This document shows positions 9,150 through 16,913 of a stretch of 64,000 nucleotides of DNA, in pieces; position 1 is the first letter of the stretch, and each line of letters opens with the position of its first letter. The translations under genes were made by a program, and so were the position numbers. Source of the DNA: Mucilaginibacter achroorhodeus. GTDB lineage: Bacteria; Bacteroidota; Bacteroidia; Sphingobacteriales; Sphingobacteriaceae. The notes below the pieces were generated by a model, which saw only the letters and a program-made list of their open reading frames with translations, searched no databases and was not told the origin of the DNA. Location: contig NZ_VOEI01000001.1 of NCBI RefSeq assembly GCF_007846095.1, positions 372,001 to 436,000 on the forward strand, given 5' to 3'.

Positions 9150-9180
9150 GTTCACGTTCACGCACGTGAACACCGTGAAC
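9150..9180. promoter_or_regulatory. Nested GTTCAC/GTGAAC inverted repeats (possible regulator-binding cluster)
   Basis: Four half-sites are arranged as GTTCAC (9150), GTTCAC (9156), GTGAAC (9166) and GTGAAC (9175). The inner pair forms a 7-2-7 palindrome (GTTCACG, CA, CGTGAAC). The cluster is about 125 nt upstream of the CocE-type gene and outside the dispersed repeats. Confidence 0.4.
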
Positions 9181-9225
9181 GCTTATGAACGCTGACAGAA
9201 AAATGTCATTAGGCCATTAAAGCAT

Positions 9226-9362
9226 GACTCACACCGGCATCGCTACGCTTGTCGGCCCTCTCTTCGCTGCGCGAAAAAAAGGGCGTTAGAAATGACTTTT
9301 CACCCGCTTTGCAAAGCAGAGAGGGTCGCGCATCCCGATAGCAATCGGGACGGGGATGAGTC
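9226..9362. repeat. Palindromic intergenic repeat, family 2, copy A
   Basis: The element begins GACTCACACCGGCATCGCTA and ends GACGGGGATGAGTC; the terminal GACTCA/TGAGTC bases pair. The interior has GGCCCTCTCTTCGCTGCGCG on the left and GCAGAGAGGGTCGCG on the right, again complementary. The right arm also carries a small hairpin (TCCCGATAGCAATCGGGA). Confidence 0.75.
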
Positions 9363-9375
9363 ATCTCGCAAATTT

Positions 9376-9434
9376 ACTCACCCCGACATCGCTACGCTTG
9401 TCGACCCTCTCTTCGCTACGCGAAAAGAGGGTGA
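9376..9434. repeat. Palindromic intergenic repeat, family 2, copy B (left half only)
   Basis: It starts ACTCACCCCGACATCGCTAC and contains the hairpin ACCCTCTCTTCGC / GCGAAAAGAGGGT (9404-9432, one mismatch), but the right-hand half seen in copies A and C is missing. Confidence 0.65.
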
Positions 9435-9724
9435 TAAACTTTCCTTTCCGGGAAAAAAGGGAATATTGAATTCTGTTAATTTTACAATTCTAAATGCTGA
9501 TCCAGAAAACGCGTTAGGGATTGAAGTGGATACATGCCCTTGTGCCTAAGGCCTGCAGGCGTATGAACGTAAAGCCCGACCCCGATATACGTCGGGGAAA
9601 CGCCTTTAGTTAGAGATTAGTGATTGATTGTTTAGATTTTAGTTAAAAATCTCGCAACATATCTAATAAAGAACCTATACAGATAAATCTCTGTCAAACC
9701 CTTCACATTTTAATTAAATAGCTA

Positions 9725-9755
9725 TTTATAAGGCTGTAAACATTGCGTAACTTTG
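9725..9755 (+). promoter_or_regulatory. Bacteroidota-type promoter of lpd
   Basis: TAACTTTG (9748-9755) is a full TAnnTTTG -7 element, with TTTA (9725-9728) 19 nt upstream as a three-of-four -33 match. The lpd ATG is only 19 nt after the -7 box, giving a very short leader. Confidence 0.5.
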
Positions 9756-9774
9756 GCCTCCAAATTACACTACT

Positions 9775-11178
9775 ATGCAATATGATGTTATCGTTGTAGG
9801 GTCTGGTCCTGGTGGTTATGTGGCTGCCATTCGCTGTGCCCAATTGGGGTTAAAAACCGCAATAGTCGAAAAATATAATACCCTTGGCGGTACCTGCCTT
9901 AACGTGGGCTGTATCCCATCAAAAGCCCTGCTTGATTCTTCTGAGCATTACCATAATGCCGCACATACTTTTTCAACACATGGCATTAAGCTGGATAACC
10001 TGGGTATTGATTTTGGCCAGATGATAAAACGCAAACAGGAAGTGGTTGATGCCAACACCAGCGGTATCAGTTTCCTGATGAAAAAAAATAAGATAGACGT
10101 ACACCAGGGTGTAGGTTCTTTTAAAGATAAAAACACCATTACAGTTACTAAAGCTGATGGTACAGCTACCGAAATTACCGGTAAAAATGTAATAATCGCT
10201 ACGGGTTCAAAACCATCGAGCCTGCCTTTCCTGAAGATCGATAAAAAACGCATCATCACTTCAACGGAAGCTTTAAAGCTTACCGAAATACCTAAACACC
10301 TGATATTGATAGGTGGCGGTGTTATTGGTTTGGAATTGGGTTCGGTGTATGCCCGTTTGGGCGCAAAGGTATCTGTGATTGAGTTTATGGATGGCATTAT
10401 CCCAACCATGGATAAGGCCCTTGGCCGCGAACTGCAAAAAGTGCTTAAGAAACTGGGCATGGATTTTTACCTTAACCACAAGGTAACAGGCGCTACCGTT
10501 AAAGGCAAAGAGGTAACTGTTACTTTTGATAACGCCAAAGGCGAAAAGCAAGAACTTAAAGGCGACTACTGTATGGTAGCCGTTGGCCGTGTGGCTTACA
10601 CCGATGGTTTGGGCTTAGATAAAATCGGCATTACCGTTGAAGAGCGTGGCCGCAAAATACCAGTTAACGATCACCTGGAAACCAGTGTTAAAGGTGTTTA
10701 TGCTATTGGCGATGTAATTAAAGGTGCTATGCTTGCCCACAAGGCGGAAGACGAAGGTACTTTTGTTGCCGAGATAATAGCCGGACAAAAACCACACATT
10801 AACTATAACCTGATACCCGGCGTTGTTTATACCTGGCCGGAGGTTGCTGCAGTTGGCTTCACCGAGGAGCAATTGAAGGAAGCCGGTACAAAATATAAAG
10901 TAGGCTCATTCCCGTTCAAAGCCAGCGGCCGTGCACGTGCAAGCGGCGATTTGGATGGTTTTGTCAAAGTACTGGCTGATGCTACTACCGACGAGATCCT
11001 TGGTGTACACATGATAGGTCCGCGCGCTGCAGATATGATAGCTGAGGCAGTTATTGCCATGGAGTTCCGTGCCTCTGCAGAGGATGTAACCCGTGCAAGC
11101 CATGCCCACCCAACTTATACCGAAGCAATGCGTGAAGCTTGTTTAGCGGCGACAGAAAATCGCGCTATTCATATTTAA
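9775..11178 (+). CDS. lpd: Dihydrolipoyl dehydrogenase (E3 subunit)
   Basis: FAD flavoprotein that reoxidises the dihydrolipoyl groups of pyruvate, 2-oxoglutarate and branched-chain 2-oxoacid dehydrogenases or of the glycine cleavage system, with NAD+ as acceptor. The 467 residues match the family. Seen: the FAD-binding GSGPGGY at residues 9-15, the redox disulfide CLNVGC (C41, C46), the NAD-binding GGGVIGLELGS near residue 180, the second FAD motif (YAIGDV near residue 310), and the C-terminal HAHPTYTEA with the catalytic His. It stands alone, with a promoter just upstream and a hairpin terminator downstream, so its partner complexes are encoded elsewhere. Confidence 0.95.
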   Translation: MQYDVIVVGSGPGGYVAAIRCAQLGLKTAIVEKYNTLGGTCLNVGCIPSKALLDSSEHYHNAAHTFSTHGIKLDNLGIDFGQMIKRKQEVVDANTSGISFLMKKNKIDVHQGVGSFKDKNTITVTKADGTATEITGKNVIIATGSKPSSLPFLKIDKKRIITSTEALKLTEIPKHLILIGGGVIGLELGSVYARLGAKVSVIEFMDGIIPTMDKALGRELQKVLKKLGMDFYLNHKVTGATVKGKEVTVTFDNAKGEKQELKGDYCMVAVGRVAYTDGLGLDKIGITVEERGRKIPVNDHLETSVKGVYAIGDVIKGAMLAHKAEDEGTFVAEIIAGQKPHINYNLIPGVVYTWPEVAAVGFTEEQLKEAGTKYKVGSFPFKASGRARASGDLDGFVKVLADATTDEILGVHMIGPRAADMIAEAVIAMEFRASAEDVTRASHAHPTYTEAMREACLAATENRAIHI

Positions 11179-11240
11179 TGCTGTTGTTGGAAGGTTGTAA
11201 TGTTGAAAAGTTCAATTAATTAATCCTTCTTTTGACCGAA

Positions 11241-11280
11241 TAAATAAAAAGGCGTACCAAATGGTACGCCTTTTTATTTA
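11241..11280. terminator. Perfect palindromic, probably bidirectional terminator after lpd
   Basis: TAAATAAAAAGGCGTACCA is followed after 2 nt by its exact reverse complement. The GC-rich core is flanked by A/T runs on both sides, so it can terminate transcription from lpd and also from the opposite strand. Confidence 0.8.
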
Positions 11281-11361
11281 TTTCTGCTGCTACCCAAAGC
11301 GTTCCGCTTATGGGTTTAATAGCATGTAATTTGACAGGGGGTAAGTATCGCTCAAACAATC

Positions 11362-11501
11362 AACTCACCCCGACATCGCTACGCTCGCCGCCCCTCTCTT
11401 CGCTGCGCGAAAAGAGGGTATCAAAAAGCTTTTATTCTTAACCCTCTTTGCTGCTTGCAGCAGAGAGGATGGTCAAGCGTAGCGTATACCGGGTGAGTCA
11501 A
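11362..11501. repeat. Palindromic intergenic repeat, family 2, copy C (complete)
   Basis: The left arm is AACTCACCCCGACATCGCTA and onward; the right arm ends AGCGTATACCGGGTGAGTCA. The internal part pairs CCTCTCTTCGCTGCGCG with GCTGCTTGCAGCAGAGAGGA and has its own CTCTTCGC/GCGAAAAGAG hairpin. The start is nearly identical to copy B. Confidence 0.75.
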
Positions 11502-11584
11502 CTCTTCGATGTTTGATCAGTGACTATTAGCCTTGCTGAAGCAATAGAAACTTTCGAAACTTACAACATTCTAACAAACATCTC

Positions 11585-13945
11585 CTACTCTGTTTTAATA
11601 CTCTTTATCGGATTAGCCAAAGCTGCTTTGGCTGCCTGGTAGCTTACCGTTACGACCGATATCACTACTGCTGCCAATCCCGAATACAGGAAGATAGTCC
11701 AGCTGATGTGGATGCGGTAATTGAAATCCTGCAGCCATTTATTCATAAACCACCAACCTATCGGCGCGGCTATTGCAACTGATACCAGCACAAGAGCTAC
11801 AAAATCGCGCGTTAATAATTGCATAAGGTTGGCTACCCCAGCACCTAATACCTTACGGATGCCTATCTCCTTTGCACGGCTTTCGGCCATGTAAGCGGCA
11901 AGGCCAAATAAGCCAAGGCAAGATATGATGATGGTTAAGCAGGAGAACGTAAAGGCAATTTTGCCGGTTCGTTGTTCGTTCTTAAATTTTTGGGCATAAG
12001 CCTGATCAACAAAATGATATTGGAAGGGATATGCCGGGTTGTATTTTTTGAAAATAGCTTCCGCCTGTTTAAGGCTCGCCGAAACAGATTTATGGGCATC
12101 AAGCCTAAAGGTTAAAGAGTTTGACCAGTATTTGTTACCAAAAACCAGCATGGGGTTAATATCCTGAGATGGAGAGCCGATAATAAAATCTTTAATAACA
12201 CCAACAATTCTAAGCTTGTTGGTTCCGCTTAGTATGGTTTGCCCTATCGGGTCCTTTAACCCCATTACTTTCAGCGCTGCTTCATTCATCATAACCGCGC
12301 TTGAGTCTGACGGGTATTTATTGAAATCAATATCCCGCCCGGCAATAAGTTTAAAACCAAATGTCTTAACAAAATCTCCGGTGGTGCCAAACCTGGTGAA
12401 GTTTAAATTTTTGTGAGCCGGGTCCATATCGCCCCAATTAAAACCTGTGCCGTTACTGGCATCAAGCGTAACCGGCATGCTTGTTTTACTTACTGCCACG
12501 GCGGTACCGCTGTTTATCAAGTCATTTTTTAAAGCTTCGAAGTTCTTCCCTATCGTGCCGGTAACCGGATGCTCTATCAGGTTATTGCGCACATAACCCG
12601 TATCACGACTTTGAACATAATTGATCTGCTGATAAATAACTATAGTTGCAATGATCAATACAATGGCAACGGTGAATTGGGTAACCACTAAAAACTTACG
12701 CGGATTGATAACCTGCGCCTTCGTTTTAAACAAACCTTTAAGCACCTTAACCGGCCTGAATGATGACAGATAAAATGCAGGGTAGCTGCCCGCCAGCAGG
12801 CCTGTTAGTAATACAAAAGCACAACCAGCCAACCATAAGTAAGGATCGGTATAGTTAATGAACAATTTAACGCCCGTTAGCTCCTGGAAGTAAGGCAGCA
12901 CCAATTGCACCAATGCAATGGCTATAACACCTGCTATCGCGGTTATCAGTATGGACTCTGTTAAAAATTGTTTGATAATAGACAGCCTGCCCGCGCCAAT
13001 TACTTTACGTACGCCCACCTCTTTTCCACGCTTTTCGCTTTGGGCAGTAGTAAGGTTCATAAAATTGATGCAGGCTATTAGCAATATCAATACCGCTATG
13101 CCCAATAAAAGCCTTACCGTTTCTATCGCACCGCCCACCGCTACGCCATTCTCGAACCTTGAGTTGAGGTGCCATTTTTTTGACGGGTGCAAGAATATGC
13201 CGAATTTAAGATTGGGATCATGTTGAGTGATCATGCCCTTTATTTTTTTGTCGAAAGCATTAACATTAGTTCCGGGCTTCAGCTGTACGTAGGTATTGAA
13301 ACTGCTATTGCTCCAGTTATTTGCTTCGGAAGTACCTACCAGTGGCACTATAGATACCAGGTAGTCAAATTGGAACTGTGTATTTACTGGAGGATCCTTA
13401 ACTACACCCGCAACTTTATAATTGCCATTATCGTTGATACGAAGTATCTTATCTGTAGGATCGTCACTACCAAATATTCGCTTTGCAAAAGTCTGAGTCA
13501 ATACAATGCTTTTAGGATCGTTAAGAGCCTGTTTGCTGCCGTTGATCATCGGGAAGCTGAACATGCTTAAAAACTCCGGATCAACATCAAGGCCATTGCC
13601 CATTATGCTCTTATCTTTGTAATTGAAAAGGCGGTCGGTAGGCCAATACACCCTTGCCACCGCTTTCACTTCCGGATATTTCTGTTTCAGCTCAGTTGCA
13701 ACCGGGGCCGAACTTACGTCCCACGTGTAAATATTGCCGGTTGCATCCTTGTATGAACGATTCCAAACCTTGTAGAGATTATCTGCATTTTGATGGAACC
13801 TATCAAAGCTCAACTCATTTTGCACCCAGGTAAATATCAAAATGGCGCCGCACATACCTGTGGCAAGGCCGACTATATTGATAAAGGAAAACACCTTGTT
13901 TTTCCATAAATTGCGCCAGGCAATCTTGAAATAGTTTTTGATCAT
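11585..13945 (-). CDS. FtsX-like ABC transporter permease (MacB-type)
   Basis: Inner-membrane permease of 786 residues. It has the usual Bacteroidota layout: one N-terminal transmembrane helix (NKVFSFINIVGLATGMCGAI), a MacB periplasmic domain (about residues 45-240), three helices around residues 275-425 beginning after the coupling motif EKRGKEVGVRKVIGAGR, then a second periplasmic domain and a second transmembrane set with the repeated ESRAKEIGIRKVLGAG motif. The two motifs show that both halves of the duplicated permease are present in one chain. No ATPase gene is adjacent, which is common for this family in Bacteroidota. The substrate is unknown; efflux or lipoprotein-type export is possible. 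A 14-bp palindrome lies in the divergent gap toward crtZ. Confidence 0.9.
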   Translation of the reverse strand: MIKNYFKIAWRNLWKNKVFSFINIVGLATGMCGAILIFTWVQNELSFDRFHQNADNLYKVWNRSYKDATGNIYTWDVSSAPVATELKQKYPEVKAVARVYWPTDRLFNYKDKSIMGNGLDVDPEFLSMFSFPMINGSKQALNDPKSIVLTQTFAKRIFGSDDPTDKILRINDNGNYKVAGVVKDPPVNTQFQFDYLVSIVPLVGTSEANNWSNSSFNTYVQLKPGTNVNAFDKKIKGMITQHDPNLKFGIFLHPSKKWHLNSRFENGVAVGGAIETVRLLLGIAVLILLIACINFMNLTTAQSEKRGKEVGVRKVIGAGRLSIIKQFLTESILITAIAGVIAIALVQLVLPYFQELTGVKLFINYTDPYLWLAGCAFVLLTGLLAGSYPAFYLSSFRPVKVLKGLFKTKAQVINPRKFLVVTQFTVAIVLIIATIVIYQQINYVQSRDTGYVRNNLIEHPVTGTIGKNFEALKNDLINSGTAVAVSKTSMPVTLDASNGTGFNWGDMDPAHKNLNFTRFGTTGDFVKTFGFKLIAGRDIDFNKYPSDSSAVMMNEAALKVMGLKDPIGQTILSGTNKLRIVGVIKDFIIGSPSQDINPMLVFGNKYWSNSLTFRLDAHKSVSASLKQAEAIFKKYNPAYPFQYHFVDQAYAQKFKNEQRTGKIAFTFSCLTIIISCLGLFGLAAYMAESRAKEIGIRKVLGAGVANLMQLLTRDFVALVLVSVAIAAPIGWWFMNKWLQDFNYRIHISWTIFLYSGLAAVVISVVTVSYQAAKAALANPIKSIKTE

Positions 13946-14042
13946 AGCGGTAAGCGATATTACTTAATATATGATAAAGCTTGTGCCAATAGTTCATTTG
14001 ATTGATTATCAATTATTTATAATAAAAAATTAAGAAATGAAC

Positions 14043-14056
14043 GTTCGAAATCGAAC
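14043..14056. promoter_or_regulatory. GTTCGA-AA-TCGAAC palindrome in the permease/crtZ divergent gap
   Basis: A perfect 6-2-6 palindrome lies 98 nt upstream of the permease start and 57 nt upstream of the crtZ start. An operator role is possible but unproven. Confidence 0.3.
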
Positions 14057-14113
14057 ACTTAACGTACGGCATCAATACATAAAACAGCTTTAGCATTTAG
14101 CGGTTAATTACAC

Positions 14114-14554
14114 ATGCAAATACTGATAAATATATCAATATTACTGGGTACTATCGCCACGATGGAACTCCTCTCCTGGGCTATGCATAAATATCTGTTT
14201 CATGGGCCGCTTTGGTTTATCCATAAAACGCACCATCAGCAGCGCCACGGCTGGTTTGAATTAAATGACCTGTTCAGTATTGGCTTTGCGGCAGTTTCAT
14301 TATGGCTGATGTGGATAGGCCGCAAGACATTTGATTATCATTTTTGGATAGGTGCAGGCATCAGCGTTTACGGCATCATTTACTTTATCTTCCACGATTG
14401 GTTCATCCATAACCGCTTTAAAGCCTTTAAGAGCACTAACCGCTACCTGTTAGGCATCCGGAGGGCACACAAGATCCACCACAAATCCACAGAGAAAAAC
14501 CCTTCAGAAGAGTTTGGGTTGTTGGTGGCGAGTAAGAAGTGGTTTAGGAATTGA
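14114..14554 (+). CDS. crtZ: Beta-carotene hydroxylase (fatty acid hydroxylase/sterol desaturase superfamily)
   Basis: Membrane di-iron hydroxylase of 146 residues that adds the 3-hydroxyl groups to beta-carotene to give cryptoxanthin and zeaxanthin. The histidine clusters that hold the iron pair are all present: HKYLFH (H25, H30), HKTHH (H37, H40, H41), HDWFIH and the C-terminal HKIHH. Hydrophobic helices surround them (residues 1-20, 52-70, 78-97). The size and motif spacing fit bacterial CrtZ rather than the larger sterol desaturases. It is separated from the other carotenoid genes by murB and a sigma factor gene. Confidence 0.88.
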   Translation: MQILINISILLGTIATMELLSWAMHKYLFHGPLWFIHKTHHQQRHGWFELNDLFSIGFAAVSLWLMWIGRKTFDYHFWIGAGISVYGIIYFIFHDWFIHNRFKAFKSTNRYLLGIRRAHKIHHKSTEKNPSEEFGLLVASKKWFRN

Positions 14555-14560
14555 CTTCTA

Positions 14561-14643
14561 TTTGTCATTCTGAGCGATAGTGAAGAATCTGATGGATAGC
14601 ATACATGGACGCTAAAGACGCTTCGTCCCTCAGCATGACAAAA
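14561..14643. repeat. Palindromic intergenic repeat, family 1, copy 3 (TTTGTCATTCTGAGCG type)
   Basis: The left arm TTTGTCATTCTGAGCGATAG pairs imperfectly with the right end GTCCCTCAGCATGACAAA. It lies between crtZ and murB and is very similar to the copy at 16589. Confidence 0.75.
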
Positions 14644-14684
14644 GATTCTTATCAAATCCAACAAATTTCCCGAAATTCGTCCTC

Positions 14685-15704
14685 ATGCTGCAAATACAGG
14701 AAAACGTATCCCTCAAAAACTTTAACACCTTTGGTATTGATGTAAACGCACGTTACTTCGCTGAAATAAACCACGAAGCAGACCTGGTTGAGCTTTTTGC
14801 CGACCCGCAGTGGCACAAAGTGCAGCGCCTTGTAATGGGCGGCGGCAGCAACATGCTTTTAGTGAATGATTTTGATGGGTTAGTTATCCGGTTAAATATT
14901 CGCGGCATTCAGCACCGCATTAGTCATGATGATGTTCATGTAGATGCTGGTGCCGGTGAGGTTTGGAACGACCTCGTTAATTATTGTGTTGCCCACGGCT
15001 TTGCCGGTATGGAAAATTTAAGCCTCATCCCGGGTTCGGTTGGTGCCTCGCCTATCCAAAACATTGGTGCATACGGTGTAGAATTGAAGGATGTATTTGA
15101 AAGCTGCCACGCTTTTGAAATAGCTACCGGCGAGTTTCGTACGTTCAGTAAGGATGATTGTAAATTCGGCTATCGCGAAAGTGTGTTTAAAGCGGAGCTT
15201 GCCGGGCGGTTCATTATCACTTCGGTAAAGTTTAAATTGTCACTGGAGCCACACCTTAATTTAAAATATGGCGCCATTGAGCAGGAGCTTGCTAATAGAA
15301 ACATAGAGAACCCTAGCATTAAGGATGTATCGCAGGTGGTATCACACATCCGTGTATCTAAACTGCCAGATCCATCTACCATTGGCAATGCGGGCAGTTT
15401 CTTTAAAAATCCGGTCATCAGTCGCGCTAATTTTGAAGCCCTGATGTCCAAACATCCCGATGTTGTAAATTATCCCGCGCCTGATAACATGGTGAAACTC
15501 GCTGCCGGCTGGCTGATTGAGCAATGCGGTTGGAAGGGAAAACAGGTAGGCCATACCGGCACATGGAAGAACCAGGCATTAGTATTGGTAAACCATGGCG
15601 GCGCTACGGGCGAAGAAGTGTACAATTTTTCGTCGCAAATTATAGACAGTGTGTACGATAAATTTGGCGTTTTACTACAGCGTGAAGTAAATATCGTACG
15701 GTAA
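14685..15704 (+). CDS. murB: UDP-N-acetylmuramate dehydrogenase (type I)
   Basis: FAD- and NADPH-dependent reductase that turns UDP-GlcNAc-enolpyruvate into UDP-MurNAc in the cytoplasmic part of peptidoglycan synthesis. The 339 residues include N-terminal NTFGIDVNARYF, the FAD-binding MGGGSNMLL, the loop SLIPGSVGASPIQNIGAYGVE and the catalytic serine region TIGNAGSFFKNP; GWLIEQCGWKGKQVG is close to the C terminus. The long GYRESVFK insertion is the type I (E. coli-like) form. It is an essential housekeeping gene sitting between crtZ and the sigma factor gene, and no functional link to carotenoids is implied. Confidence 0.95.
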   Translation: MLQIQENVSLKNFNTFGIDVNARYFAEINHEADLVELFADPQWHKVQRLVMGGGSNMLLVNDFDGLVIRLNIRGIQHRISHDDVHVDAGAGEVWNDLVNYCVAHGFAGMENLSLIPGSVGASPIQNIGAYGVELKDVFESCHAFEIATGEFRTFSKDDCKFGYRESVFKAELAGRFIITSVKFKLSLEPHLNLKYGAIEQELANRNIENPSIKDVSQVVSHIRVSKLPDPSTIGNAGSFFKNPVISRANFEALMSKHPDVVNYPAPDNMVKLAAGWLIEQCGWKGKQVGHTGTWKNQALVLVNHGGATGEEVYNFSSQIIDSVYDKFGVLLQREVNIVR

Positions 15705-15975
15705 AGCGTTTCCTGAAATCAATTTTCTTCAAATTTAATTCATTTACAAAAACTTAATGCAGCAATTATGTGTTGTTAGTTTTAGGTTGAAAATAACCTT
15801 AATTACAGTTGTCATAGTATTGTAAACCACTTGTTTTCAGTAGCTTAAATTTCTTTTTAGATATAAAAGAAATTTCCTTCAATTTAGGTAAGCGTATTAG
15901 TCTCTTCTCCATTTTCATTCAATTTTCATTACTGGTATCGTGTTTGTATAAACCTTGATACAAAACATTAACAGA

Positions 15976-16515
15976 ATGACAAAGATTGAGTTTAACACCC
16001 TGGTATTACGTCAAGCAAGTTCATTAAGGTCTTATGCCTTGCACTTCACTCATGACGCCGACGATGCTAACGACCTTGTTCAGGATACGATGTTGAAAGC
16101 GATAACTTATTACAATAAGTTTAAAGAAGGTACTAACCTTAAAGGTTGGTTGTACACCATCATGAAAAATACCTTCATCAACAACTACCGTCGTTTTGTT
16201 AAGATGAGCACTTTTGTAACCAAAAGCGATGAGATATCATCTCCAAACCTGGTATTCAGTTCAACTAAAAACCAAGGCGAAGCTAAATTTGTAATGGACG
16301 ATATTAAACGCGCTTTAGACCGTTTACCATCTGATTACTATGTGCCTTTCACCATGTATTTTGAAGGCCACAAATATCACGAGATAGCTGACCATTTAGA
16401 TATTCCTATCGGAACTGTAAAAACCCGTATCCACGTAGCACGCAAATTGCTTAAAAAGAATTTGAAAGCTTATGATAACGGTGTAGCAAAACCGGTTTAC
16501 GCTGAGATCGATTAA
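15976..16515 (+). CDS. ECF-type RNA polymerase sigma factor
   Basis: Extracytoplasmic-function sigma factor of 179 residues. Region 2 is seen as LRSYALHFTHDADDANDLVQ followed by LKGWLYTIMKNTFINNYRR, and region 4 as ALDRLPSDYYVPFTMYFEGH with the helix-turn-helix HEIADHLDIPIGTVKTRIH. The ATG at 15976 is chosen: an upstream TTG in frame adds only seven residues without conservation. No anti-sigma gene is adjacent, which fits the orphan ECF group of Bacteroidota. About 270 nt of AT-rich DNA lie upstream. It ends convergent to the carotenoid operon; regulation of that operon is a guess, based on the CarQ precedent in Myxococcus. Confidence 0.9.
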   Translation: MTKIEFNTLVLRQASSLRSYALHFTHDADDANDLVQDTMLKAITYYNKFKEGTNLKGWLYTIMKNTFINNYRRFVKMSTFVTKSDEISSPNLVFSSTKNQGEAKFVMDDIKRALDRLPSDYYVPFTMYFEGHKYHEIADHLDIPIGTVKTRIHVARKLLKKNLKAYDNGVAKPVYAEID

Positions 16516-16545
16516 TTATAAAATAAACTCAATATATATAGCAAG

Positions 16546-16572
16546 AAGCTCGTTGTAAAACGGGCTTTTTTT
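16546..16572 (+). terminator. Rho-independent terminator after the sigma factor gene
   Basis: AAGCTCG pairs with CGGGCTT (one G-U pair) across an 8-nt loop and is followed by a T-run. Confidence 0.65.
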
Positions 16573-16588
16573 GTTGCACACTAACTCA

Positions 16589-16669
16589 TGTCATTCTGAG
16601 CGATAGCGAAGCATCTGTTACACCTTATGCAAGTTGCCCATTAGATACTTCACTACGTTCAGCATGACA
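16589..16669. repeat. Palindromic intergenic repeat, family 1, copy 4 (TGTCATTCTGAGCG type)
   Basis: The left arm TGTCATTCTGAGCGATAGCG reaches AAGCATCT; the right arm AGATACTTCACTACGTTCAG ends ATGACA. The whole element is an imperfect palindrome between two convergent genes. Confidence 0.75.
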
Positions 16670-16676
16670 AATATGA

Positions 16677-16913
16677 TTAGCCTAACTTCCCTATAGCTAC
16701 AAACTTTTCAAACACACCTTCTGTATGTGGTGCATCAGCTAACTCTTCGGTAAGGTCTTGCCCGGCCCAGTGTTCATAGTGTTTACCATTGCGCCATAAG
16801 CGGCTTTCGGTAACATCATAGATCATGCCTTTAAAGGCCACCCATATCTGCGGTTTATCCTGCCCGTTTCTGAGCGCCAGTTGTGAACGTGAATAAACAG
16901 GGAGATCGTTCAT
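16677..16913 (-). CDS. Cytochrome b5-like heme/steroid-binding domain protein
   Basis: A 78-residue soluble protein that is essentially one b5-like domain. It has the family pattern LPVYSRSQLALRNGQDKPQI, then WVAFKGMIYDVTES and HYEHWAGQDLTEELADAPHT; the His residues in the last segment are the likely heme ligands. It ends FEKFVAIGKLG. It is the last gene of the carotenoid operon: its ATG overlaps the crtYcd stop (TGATG), so translation is coupled. Members of this family bind heme, but no partner is established. An electron-transfer role in carotenoid modification is my inference from position only. Confidence 0.82.
   Translation of the reverse strand: MNDLPVYSRSQLALRNGQDKPQIWVAFKGMIYDVTESRLWRNGKHYEHWAGQDLTEELADAPHTEGVFEKFVAIGKLG

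Larger units (their letters stand above)
9027..9774. other. 748-nt noncoding region rich in palindromes and repeats
   Basis: No credible gene is seen. From left to right it holds an 8-1-8 palindrome (9058-9074), a gapped inverted repeat (9094-9120), a GTTCAC/GTGAAC cluster (9150-9180), two family 2 repeat copies (9226-9362 and 9376-9434), a CCCCGA/TCGGGG hairpin (9580-9597), an AT-rich stretch and the lpd promoter. One open frame of 85 codons (9292-9549) runs through repeat sequence and is not thought to be a gene. Confidence 0.8.
11179..11584. other. 405-nt noncoding region between lpd and the permease gene
   Basis: It contains the lpd terminator palindrome (11241-11280) and family 2 repeat copy C (11362-11501). 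No gene is seen in the remainder. Confidence 0.8.

Noticed and set aside
9292..9549. Open frame of 85 codons on the + strand downstream of the CocE-type gene
   Set aside because: It runs through two palindromic repeats and has no protein-like composition; it exists because the repeats lack stops in that frame.
9948..10460. Long antisense open frame inside lpd (170 codons)
   Set aside because: It is a shadow of the lpd codons; the + strand protein is a complete, well-recognised enzyme.
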